A stretch of DNA of 64,000 nucleotides from positions 5,696,501-5,760,500 of the forward strand of contig NZ_JACHIU010000001.1 of NCBI RefSeq assembly GCF_014207705.1. Direction: 5' to 3'. Source of the DNA: Sphaerisporangium rubeum (GTDB taxonomy: Bacteria > Actinomycetota > Actinomycetes > Streptosporangiales > Streptosporangiaceae). This document shows, piece after piece, positions 8,498 to 15,371 of the stretch (positions within the stretch are counted from its first letter, which is position 1; the number at the start of each line of letters is the position of its first letter). Both the position numbers and the translations under genes were made by a program. The notes under the pieces are model-generated. The model saw nothing but the letters and a program-made list of their open reading frames with translations. It was not told the origin of the DNA and searched no databases.

Positions 8498-9610
8498 ATG
8501 AGACAGAGACGGAAGTTCTCACTCACCGGCGGGGCCGCCCTGATCGCGGCCATGCTGATGGTCGTACTCCTGCCGAGTTCGGCGTCGGCCCACGGCGCGA
8601 TGATGATCCCGGGCAGCCGCACCTACCTGTGCTGGCTGGACAGCGTCGGCTCCAACGGCGCGGCCAACCCCACCAACCCCGCCTGTCAGGCCGCCGTGGC
8701 CCAGAGCGGCACCAACTCGATCTACAACTGGTTCGCCGTGCTGCGTTCCGACGGCGCCGGCCGCATGAGCGGCTTCATCCCCGACGGCAAGCTGTGCAGC
8801 GGCGGCGCGGTCGTGTACGACTTCAGCGGTTACGACCTGGCCCGCAACGACTGGCCGGTGACCCACCTGACCTCCGGGGCCAACATCCAGTTCCGGTACA
8901 ACAAGTGGGCCGCGCACCCCGGCACGTTCCGCACCTACATCACCAAGGACTCCTGGAGCCCGACCCGCTCGCTGGCCTGGAGCGACCTCGAGTCCACGCC
9001 GTTCTACGCCGCGACCGACCCGCCGAGCGTCGGCAACGTCGGCACCGTGGACGGCTACTACTACTGGAACGCGCGTCTGCCGAGCGGTAAGAGCGGCCGT
9101 CACATCATCTACTCGGTGTGGCAGCGCTCCGACAGCAACGAGACCTTCTACAACTGCTCCGACGTCGTCTTCGACGGCGGCAACGGCGAGGTCACCGGCA
9201 TCCGCGGCACCGGCCCCAACCCGACGCCGACCGTGACCCCGACCGTCACCCCCACGGCCACCCCGACCGCGACGCCGACCGCGACGCCGACCGTCACCCC
9301 GACCAGCGGCCCCGGCGGCTGCTCGGCCACCTACAAGACCATCAGCTCGTGGGGTAACGGCTACCAGGGTGAGGTCACCGTCCGCAACACCGGCAACAGC
9401 TCCATCAGCGGCTGGACCGCGCGCTGGAACCTCAACTCCGGCACGACGATCAACAGCCTCTGGAACGGCAACTACACCCTGAGCGGCACCGCCATCACGG
9501 TGAAGAACGCTCCGCACAACGGCAGCCTCGGCGCCGGCGCCACCACGACCTTCGGGTACGTGGCGCAGGGCACCGCCGGCACGCCGACCCTCACCTGCAC
9601 CAGCCCCTGA
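8498..9610 (+). CDS. Secreted AA10 lytic polysaccharide monooxygenase with CBM2
   Basis: Copper-dependent oxidative enzyme that cleaves crystalline polysaccharide, 370 residues. A signal peptide ends at Ala31, exposing His32 (HGAMMIPGSRTYLCW) as the first ligand of the histidine brace; His140 in KWAAHPGTFRTY is the second. The catalytic domain ends in CSDVVFDGGNGEVTGI, as in the cellulose-oxidising CelS2 subgroup, so cellulose is more likely than chitin. A Thr-Pro linker (about 240-265) leads to a C-terminal CBM2 with the spaced aromatics of a flat cellulose-binding face. ATG 8498 is preferred over the adjoining TTG. Substrate preference is inferred from subgroup similarity. Confidence 0.94.
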   Translation: MRQRRKFSLTGGAALIAAMLMVVLLPSSASAHGAMMIPGSRTYLCWLDSVGSNGAANPTNPACQAAVAQSGTNSIYNWFAVLRSDGAGRMSGFIPDGKLCSGGAVVYDFSGYDLARNDWPVTHLTSGANIQFRYNKWAAHPGTFRTYITKDSWSPTRSLAWSDLESTPFYAATDPPSVGNVGTVDGYYYWNARLPSGKSGRHIIYSVWQRSDSNETFYNCSDVVFDGGNGEVTGIRGTGPNPTPTVTPTVTPTATPTATPTATPTVTPTSGPGGCSATYKTISSWGNGYQGEVTVRNTGNSSISGWTARWNLNSGTTINSLWNGNYTLSGTAITVKNAPHNGSLGAGATTTFGYVAQGTAGTPTLTCTSP

Positions 9611-9650
9611 CGCTCACCATCGGTGAGCCGACGGGGTCGTGAGTGACTCC

Positions 9651-9696
9651 CGGGCGGCACCCGGCTCCGGCATCGACCGGAGCCGGGTGCCGCCCG
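9651..9696 (+). terminator. Strong hairpin terminator after the LPMO gene
   Basis: Perfect 20-bp inverted repeat (arms 9651-9670 and 9677-9696) with loop CATCGA, 40 bases past the LPMO stop. One of the most stable hairpins in the window. Confidence 0.85.
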
Positions 9697-9715
9697 ATCC
9701 ACGTCCGGAGGCGGT

Positions 9716-9808
9716 GTCCACCTAGGTCCACCTGCGTCCACCTGCGTCCACCTGCGTCCACCTGGGTCCACGGCGGTGTTCACGGCGGTGTTCACGGCGG
9801 TGTCCACG
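9716..9808. repeat. Two adjoining short tandem repeats
   Basis: Five copies plus a partial copy of the 10-bp unit GTCCACCTGC (9716-9770) run directly into three copies of a 12-bp unit GGCGGTGTTCAC ending near 9808. GTCCAC recurs at both ends. The block lies between the LPMO terminator and the sialidase-like gene, about 90 bases before its ATG. The 10-bp period matches one turn of the helix. It could be a phased regulator-binding array or neutral slippage. Confidence 0.85.
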
Positions 9809-9895
9809 GGGACACGGTGAGTGGCGCGTGAATTCCCGATGAAGTGACGGTGGAGTGCCTGCGGTCCCGCACCGCGGTCGGGTTCGCTTGGCGGC

Positions 9896-12241
9896 ATGAG
9901 CCCGACTCCGGACCGCGCCGGCGCGCGTTCCTGGCCCGACGTGGACGCCGTCGGCCCCGCGGTGAGCGAACCCGTGATCGCCTACGGCAAGACCGAGCGC
10001 ACCCCGGCCGGTGAGCTGCCGCACGAAGGCAACCGCGTGCCGGACATCGTGGCGCTGGACCCGCGCACGCTCGTGGTGGCCTGGCGCGCCGGGGTGGCCG
10101 ACTCCCGCGACCCCTCGCCGGGTGACCAGGGGTCCATCCTGTTCGCGCGGTCCGCCGACGGCGGCAGGACGTGGCGCACCGGCACACTGGCCGCGGCCAC
10201 CGCCACGCACCGCTACCACTACGTGATCTTCCTGAACGACGGCGGCACGCTGTACGCGCTGCTCGGCCGGATCACCGTCGCCGAGGACCGTGACGCGAGC
10301 GGCCAGGTCAACGGCTTCCCCGTCACGCTGACCGCCAAGCGGAGCGTGGACGCGGGACGCACATGGTCGGACTTCCCCGTCAGCGTGGACGTCCCCGCCA
10401 ACCGTGCCGGGGTGGTGCTCGCCGGCAAGCCCCTGTGGCACGACGGCCTGTGGTTGCTGCCCTACTGGCGCGACGCCGGCGGCGTGACCCGGTGCGGTGT
10501 GCTGCGCTCGGCCGGCCTGTCCCGGTGGACCTCCGGAGCGCTCGCCGCCAACCCTCCCGGCGTGCGGGCCGAGGAGCCGCAACTCGTCGTCTCGCAGGAC
10601 GACCCCGGCACGCTGCTCATGGTGGCCCGCACGCTCGACCTCACCGGCGGTTCCTCGGCGGAGCAGAAGGACGCCTACTACCGGGCCAACCCCGTCCACG
10701 CCGCGGTCACCACCAGCACCGACGGCGGCCTCACCTGGGCCCCGATGACCCTCGACAGGGAACTGCCGAACTACTACGTCAAGCCGTTCTTCGCCAAGGA
10801 CGCCGAGGGCCGCTACCTCACGATCTACAACACGCTCGCCGGGCCGTTCACCGGGTCCGCGCCGGCCAAGCCCGACCAGTACCGGGAGGTGCTGTGCTAC
10901 AAGCTCAAGCGTCCCGGCGCTCCGTGGGGCCCCGGCCGGCTGTTCGCCGACGGCACGCGCCTCACCAAAGGCAACGCGCGCGGTTGGGACGTCTACGCCA
11001 GCGCCGACGAGTACGAACCCGGCCGTTTCCATGTCACCTGGGAGCACAACCAGATCAACATCAAGGTCGCGCGGCTGGACGTCTCCGACGCCTTCACCGG
11101 TGTCGGCCCCGGCTTCGGCGACCTGCGCGGCTGGACGGTGACCCCCGGCGGCGGCACCGCGGCGGCCGGCGCGGCGGGAAGCCTGCGCCTGGCGAACGCC
11201 GGACCGGCCGCCGTCGGAGGCGCGGCGGGCTTCTCGGGGGTGACGCACCCCTACGGCCCCTCCGGCGGTTTCCTGCTCACCGTGCGCGCGCGGGTCACCG
11301 CGTACTCGCGGCTGGACCCCGCCACCGGCGCCGGCGCCACGCTCGCCGTCAAGGTCGCCACCGGGGCCCGCCGGCTGATGCTGGCGTTCCAGCAGGACGG
11401 CGTGTACTCGTTCGTGCAGGGCACCGCCGGCTGGACCCGGGTGCACACCCGGCCGGGTGACACGGCCGTCCATGTGTGGCAGGTGTCGGTCGGCGGCGAC
11501 GGCGCCGCGGCCCTGTACCTCGACGGCGCCGAGACCGCCGCGCGGTGGACCGTCGCGTCGTCACCTGACACCCCGCAGGTGGCGGTGTGGAGCTCCGGCA
11601 CCGGCGCGGCCCCCGCCGCGGCCGTCGTGGAGCGGTTCGAGGTGGCCGACAACGTCGCGAGCAGCACCTGGGACACCTTCGGCGACTGGACGCTCGACCG
11701 CTCCGGCGGCGCCGCCGAGGTCGAGGACGGCCGGTTGCGGCTGCGCAGCATCGGCCGCACCGCCGCGCGCGCGTCACTCGGGCTGGACGTCGCCGAGGGC
11801 TGCGACTTCACCCTGGAGTTCCGCGGCTCCGTGCTGGACGACAGCGCGCTGAACCCCGCCGACGGCGACGGCGTCAGCCTCGGCACCAAGGTCGCCAACG
11901 GCTACATGCGGCTCATGCTGACGGTGCAGAAATCCGGGGTGTGGACCATCAAGAAGGGTTCGTCCACCTGGGAGAAGGTCTACTCCTCCCCCACCGCCGG
12001 CGCGCCGTCCACCTGGCACGTGCGGGTGGACAGCGCCGGCGTGGCCCGCCTGCGGCGCGACGGGACCGACACCGGCGCCACCTGGACCGTGCAGAACAGC
12101 AGGGAGAGCCCGCAGATCACCCACTGGGTGACCGGGACCCCCGGCGGCAACGCGGCCGAGGCCCTGGTCGAGTGGACCAGGGTCACGGCCACGCGAGGTT
12201 CGTCGGCGCAGGACGCGGGGGTCGGCCCCGAGACGGTGTGA
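9896..12241 (+). CDS. Sialidase-like Asp-box propeller protein with two C-terminal LamG-like modules
   Basis: A 781-residue protein. Residues about 25-400 resemble the six-bladed exo-sialidase fold: a sialidase-type RVP motif in GNRVPDIVAL and Asp-boxes SADGGRTW (about 86), SVDAGRTW (about 150) and STDGGLTW (about 265). Two similar beta-sandwich-like repeats follow (about 410-590 and 600-770), each with a LMLAFQQDGVYSFVQGTAGW or LMLTVQKSGVWTIKKGSSTW type core, like laminin-G/concanavalin-like modules. No signal peptide is visible from this ATG, and the ribosome-binding site is poor, so the start is uncertain. A glycosidase acting on sialylated or related glycans is plausible. The substrate is not established. 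Confidence 0.75.
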   Translation: MSPTPDRAGARSWPDVDAVGPAVSEPVIAYGKTERTPAGELPHEGNRVPDIVALDPRTLVVAWRAGVADSRDPSPGDQGSILFARSADGGRTWRTGTLAAATATHRYHYVIFLNDGGTLYALLGRITVAEDRDASGQVNGFPVTLTAKRSVDAGRTWSDFPVSVDVPANRAGVVLAGKPLWHDGLWLLPYWRDAGGVTRCGVLRSAGLSRWTSGALAANPPGVRAEEPQLVVSQDDPGTLLMVARTLDLTGGSSAEQKDAYYRANPVHAAVTTSTDGGLTWAPMTLDRELPNYYVKPFFAKDAEGRYLTIYNTLAGPFTGSAPAKPDQYREVLCYKLKRPGAPWGPGRLFADGTRLTKGNARGWDVYASADEYEPGRFHVTWEHNQINIKVARLDVSDAFTGVGPGFGDLRGWTVTPGGGTAAAGAAGSLRLANAGPAAVGGAAGFSGVTHPYGPSGGFLLTVRARVTAYSRLDPATGAGATLAVKVATGARRLMLAFQQDGVYSFVQGTAGWTRVHTRPGDTAVHVWQVSVGGDGAAALYLDGAETAARWTVASSPDTPQVAVWSSGTGAAPAAAVVERFEVADNVASSTWDTFGDWTLDRSGGAAEVEDGRLRLRSIGRTAARASLGLDVAEGCDFTLEFRGSVLDDSALNPADGDGVSLGTKVANGYMRLMLTVQKSGVWTIKKGSSTWEKVYSSPTAGAPSTWHVRVDSAGVARLRRDGTDTGATWTVQNSRESPQITHWVTGTPGGNAAEALVEWTRVTATRGSSAQDAGVGPETV

Positions 12242-12320
12242 CAGGCGGAGGGTGATGAACTCGTCGTCCTCCGGCTTGCCGGGGTGCGGCCGGAGGAGAA
12301 CGGGACGTCGTCGTCCGGCT

Positions 12321-12348
12321 CCGGCACCGGATGACCCGCCGGTGCCGG
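12321..12348 (+). terminator. Terminator after the sialidase-like gene
   Basis: Perfect 10-bp inverted repeat (CCGGCACCGG and its complement) with an 8-base loop, 80 bases past the stop at 12241. Confidence 0.65.
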
Positions 12349-12463
12349 GCCGATGGCACCCGATGACCTTCCCCTGCGGGGCCGCCGGTCATGACGGATC
12401 TCTCTACCGCATAGGGTGACCAGCGGTTTTACCGAGACACCGATGTACGAGCCACACCGCTTC

Positions 12464-12480
12464 GACTACTATATGTAGTC
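12464..12480. promoter_or_regulatory. Possible BlaI/CopY-type operator
   Basis: GACTACTATATGTAGTC has 6-bp inverted arms (GACTAC / GTAGTC) around TATAT. It resembles the BlaI/MecI operator core (CTACATATGTAG) with one extra central base. It lies 28 bases upstream of the GTG of the small membrane-protein gene. No BlaI/CopY gene is present in the window, so any regulator would act from elsewhere. Confidence 0.4.
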
Positions 12481-12508
12481 ATCTGCATGCTGCGGGTAGC
12501 GGGGTGGT

Positions 12509-12898
12509 GTGTTGGCGGAGCGCTGGTGCGACTGGCGGGTGGTGCTTCGCGTCCTGGTGTCGGCCGCCGTCGTCCTGCTGCTCCTGCATGGTCTCGGAGC
12601 GCACACCTCACTCGGCGCCGCGCTGCCGGTGCCGGCGGACGCGGCGCCTGGGGACGGCTCGGGGCCGGCGTCCGACCACGACGGCTGCCCCGAGCAGGGT
12701 GAGCAGACCGGCGAGGCGGGCTGCGTACGGCCGCCGTCGCAGCAGTGCCGCGACCACTGCCGGCGGTCTTGCGGCCGTGCGTCGGCCGGCGAGCCGGGTT
12801 CAGCCGGCCGCGCCGCCATCAGGTCCACCGGGTCCACCGGGGCCACGGGGTCCCCCGGCCGCCGCTCGGAGTCGCTGCTTTCGGTCTTCCGCTGCTGA
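12509..12898 (+). CDS. Small membrane protein, possibly DUF6153-like
   Basis: A 129-residue protein with one N-terminal hydrophobic segment (about 12-30, VVLRVLVSAAVVLLLLHGLG). A Cys-, Pro- and Gly-rich extracytoplasmic tail follows, including HDGC, GCVRPPSQQCRDHCRRSC. This layout resembles the small actinobacterial DUF6153 family, but the match is by eye. The end of the ORF (STGSTGATGSPGRRS) is low complexity. GTG 12509 is the first in-frame start after the palindrome at 12464; its ribosome-binding site is weak. It precedes the carbonic anhydrase by 63 bases on the same strand, so they may share a transcript. Confidence 0.5.
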   Translation: MLAERWCDWRVVLRVLVSAAVVLLLLHGLGAHTSLGAALPVPADAAPGDGSGPASDHDGCPEQGEQTGEAGCVRPPSQQCRDHCRRSCGRASAGEPGSAGRAAIRSTGSTGATGSPGRRSESLLSVFRC

Positions 12899-12961
12899 GG
12901 AGCAGGCGCCACATCGGGTCCTGCCTTCCTTTTCGTCCTCAGCACGAAGGAGTCCTCCGTC

Positions 12962-13546
12962 ATGCAGTCGTTGATCGACCATGCCCGCACGTTCCACCAA
13001 AGACTCAGCGGCGACCGGGAGCGGACGGCCGTCCCCGGGGAGGGGGTCTCCCCTCAGGCCATGTTCATCACCTGCTCCGACGCGCACGTCATCCCCTCGC
13101 TGATCACCGGGGCCAGGCCCGGTGAGCTGGTGGAGCTGCGCACCGCCGGCAACGTCATCCCGCCGTACCGCATCGGCCGCCTCACCGCCGAGGCGGCCAC
13201 CATCGAGTACGCCGTCAACATCCTCGGCGTCGAGGATGTCATCGTCTGCGGCCACACCCGCTGCGGCGCCGTGCAGGGCCGCGTACGCTCCTGGACGCTG
13301 CGCTCGGCGCCGACCACCCGCTGGTGGCTGCTGCAGACCCACCGCTGGCGCGAGTGGCCCGGCTGCGGCGACGAGGACCCCGGCCGCAGCCACCTGGTCG
13401 CGCAACTCGACAAGCTGCGCCGCTACCCGCGCGTCGCCAGACGCCTCGCCTCGGGCCGTCTGCGCCTGCACGGCTGGTTCTACCAGGTCGACACCGGGGA
13501 GGTCTCCAACTACCGGCCCGACACCGGTTCCTTCACCCCGTTGTGA
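12962..13546 (+). CDS. Beta-class carbonic anhydrase-like protein with altered active-site dyad
   Basis: Zinc enzyme family interconverting CO2 and bicarbonate, 194 residues. The zinc ligands are Cys38 (CSDAH), His98 and Cys101 (GHTRCG), and the flanking signatures ITGARPGELVELRTAGNVIP and ATIEYAVNILGVEDVIVCGH are typical. In nearly all beta-CAs the first motif reads C-x-D-x-R; here the Arg is His42. That Arg normally pairs with Asp40 and keeps it off the zinc, so activity or its regulation may differ. GAAGGAG lies 9 bases before the ATG. Actinobacterial relatives are often next to SulP transporters, but none is here. Confidence 0.88.
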   Translation: MQSLIDHARTFHQRLSGDRERTAVPGEGVSPQAMFITCSDAHVIPSLITGARPGELVELRTAGNVIPPYRIGRLTAEAATIEYAVNILGVEDVIVCGHTRCGAVQGRVRSWTLRSAPTTRWWLLQTHRWREWPGCGDEDPGRSHLVAQLDKLRRYPRVARRLASGRLRLHGWFYQVDTGEVSNYRPDTGSFTPL

Positions 13547-13669
13547 GGCCCACGGGGACCGTGCACGTCCACGAGACCGTGCGTGTCCGAGGGGCCCGGG
13601 GACCGCGTGCGTCCAGGGCCCGGGGACATGCGTTTCCGTGACTCGACAGCAGGCCGACGAGTTCTTACA

Positions 13670-13684
13670 CTTCGACATATGAAG
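13670..13684. promoter_or_regulatory. Possible ArsR/SmtB operator over the start codon
   Basis: CTTCGACATATGAAG has 4-bp inverted arms around a 7-base centre, and the ATG of the ArsR gene sits inside it. ArsR/SmtB repressors commonly bind such AT-centred dyads at their own promoter. The arms are short, so this is tentative. No ribosome-binding site is visible, which fits a leaderless mRNA. Confidence 0.35.
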
Positions 13685-14083
13685 AGTCGTTCAACTGTTG
13701 TGGCGCTGGACCCCGCCACCTGTCCGGCGCCGGTCGTGGACGCCGAGCGGGTCTCGGCGGTGCGGCGCAGCCTGCCGGCCGAGGAGACGGTGCAGGACCT
13801 CGCGCAGGTGTTCGGCCTTCTCGCCGACCCGGGCCGGCTGCGCATGATGGCCGCGCTCCTCGAAGGCGGCGAGATGTGCGTCTGTGATCTCGCCGCCGCC
13901 ACAGGGCAGAGCATGTCGGGGGCCTCGCACGCGCTGCGGCTGCTGCGCATGCGCCGCGTCGTGAAGGTCCGCAGGTCCGGCCGCATGGCCTACTACAGCC
14001 TCGCCGACGGCCACGTCCGCATGCTGTTCGACCTGGCCATCACGCACGCGCGCCACGCCGAGGAGGACCGGTCCGATGGGTGA
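13679..14083 (+). CDS. ArsR/SmtB-family metal-sensing repressor
   Basis: Winged-helix repressor, 134 residues, probably controlling the overlapping cation-efflux gene. The alpha-3 metal motif CVCDL (Cys67, Cys69 in GGEMCVCDLAAATG) precedes the recognition helix (SMSGASHALRLLRMRRVV). A C-terminal alpha-5 site is also present: Asp110, His112, His123, His126 in ADGHVRMLFDLAITHARH. That is the SmtB/CzrA-type zinc site, so zinc is the most likely ligand. I use ATG 13679 rather than the longer upstream frame, because family similarity starts here. Its stop overlaps the CDF start by 8 bases, implying coupling. Confidence 0.92.
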   Translation: MKSRSTVVALDPATCPAPVVDAERVSAVRRSLPAEETVQDLAQVFGLLADPGRLRMMAALLEGGEMCVCDLAAATGQSMSGASHALRLLRMRRVVKVRRSGRMAYYSLADGHVRMLFDLAITHARHAEEDRSDG

Positions 14084-15128
14084 GACCGGCGTGGACCACG
14101 GCCGCCGGTCGTGGAACCCGTTCAGAGGCGGCCCGAGAGCCGGTCGCGGCGCGGGTCACGGACACGGCGGTGCGGGTCACGGACACGGGGTCTCGGCGGG
14201 GGCCGACCGGCGGTACCTGCTCGGCGCGCTGGCGCTGATCGTCGGGTTCATGGCGGCCGAGGTGGTCGTCGGCGTCGTCGCGCGGTCGCTGGCGCTGATC
14301 TCCGACGCGGGCCACATGCTGACCGACGCCGTCGCCATCGCGTTCGCGCTGATCGCGATGCGCATCGCGCAGCGTCCGCCGCAAGGCGGGTTCACCTACG
14401 GGCTCAAGCGGGCCGAGATCGTGTCCGCGCAGATCAACGGCATCACCCTGCTGCTGCTCAGCGTGTTCTTCGTCTACGAGGGGATCAGCCGCCTAATCTC
14501 CCCGCCGCAGGTGCAGGCCGTCTACGTGGTGGTCACCGGCCTCGCGGGGATCGTGGTCAACATCGGGGCCACCTGGCTGCTGAGCCGCGCCGACCGGTCC
14601 AGCCTCAACGTCGAAGGCGCGTTCCAGCACGTGCTCAACGACCTGTACGCGTTCCTCGCCACCACCGCCGCGGGTGCGGTCATCTGGGTGACCGGGTGGA
14701 ACCGCGCCGACGCGCTGGCCGCGCTCGTGGTGGCGGGGCTCATGCTCAAGGCGGGGTGGGGCCTGGTGCGCGACTCGGGCCGGGTCTTCATGGAGGCCGC
14801 ACCCGCCGGCATGAACCCCGCCGAGATCGGCAGGCGCACGGCGGCGCTCGACCAGGTCGTCGAGGTGCACGACCTGCACATCTGGGAGGTCACCTCCGGG
14901 TACGCGGCGCTGTCGGCGCACGTCCTCGTCGCACCCGGCGCCGACTGCCACGCCGTGCGCGTGCGGGCCGAGCGCATGTTCCACGACGAGTACGGCATCG
15001 GTCACACCACCCTCCAGGTGGACCACGCCACACCGGAGCTGCTCACCATCGGCCGCGACGAGGGCCACTGCGCCGACCCGCACGGCCCGGTGCACCGCGC
15101 CGGCCCCGGCGAGCACGCCGGGGAGTGA
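14076..15128 (+). CDS. Cation diffusion facilitator (zinc/cadmium efflux), CzcD/ZitB type
   Basis: Inner-membrane proton-coupled exporter of divalent metal ions, 350 residues. It has a His-rich N terminus (GHGHGGAGHGHG), six predicted membrane helices, and the metal-site residues in SDAGHMLTDA (helix II) and HVLNDLYAF (helix V). A C-terminal cytoplasmic dimerisation domain contains VVEVHDLHIWEVTSGYAALS, which is diagnostic of the zinc-type CDF subfamily. A His-rich C-terminal tail follows. It overlaps the ArsR gene by 8 bases, forming a sensor-exporter operon probably induced by zinc, with cadmium or cobalt as alternatives. Confidence 0.95.
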   Translation: MGETGVDHGRRSWNPFRGGPRAGRGAGHGHGGAGHGHGVSAGADRRYLLGALALIVGFMAAEVVVGVVARSLALISDAGHMLTDAVAIAFALIAMRIAQRPPQGGFTYGLKRAEIVSAQINGITLLLLSVFFVYEGISRLISPPQVQAVYVVVTGLAGIVVNIGATWLLSRADRSSLNVEGAFQHVLNDLYAFLATTAAGAVIWVTGWNRADALAALVVAGLMLKAGWGLVRDSGRVFMEAAPAGMNPAEIGRRTAALDQVVEVHDLHIWEVTSGYAALSAHVLVAPGADCHAVRVRAERMFHDEYGIGHTTLQVDHATPELLTIGRDEGHCADPHGPVHRAGPGEHAGE

Positions 15129-15371
15129 TCCGGGCCGCGCCGTGCGGCACCGGACTCCACCGAGAGGTGCGCGAGCACCACTTCGGCCGTACCGTGCACC
15201 TCCGCGACGCAGATCTTCCACCCCGCGGGTTCCCGCCGGCGGCGCATCAGGCGATTTCCGGGAATCGGGCCGATGAGTAGGCGATAATTCACCCACGGTA
15301 GCCACGGCCGGAGGCGGCACGCCGAGATCGCGTCGGCGGTCGGTCCCGATCCCCCGGCCGCACGGGCCGAC

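Noticed and set aside
13547-13678. Degenerate repeats of GGGGACCG.GTGCGTCC type
   Set aside because: The units vary too much in length and sequence to define a period; left as GC-rich intergenic sequence.
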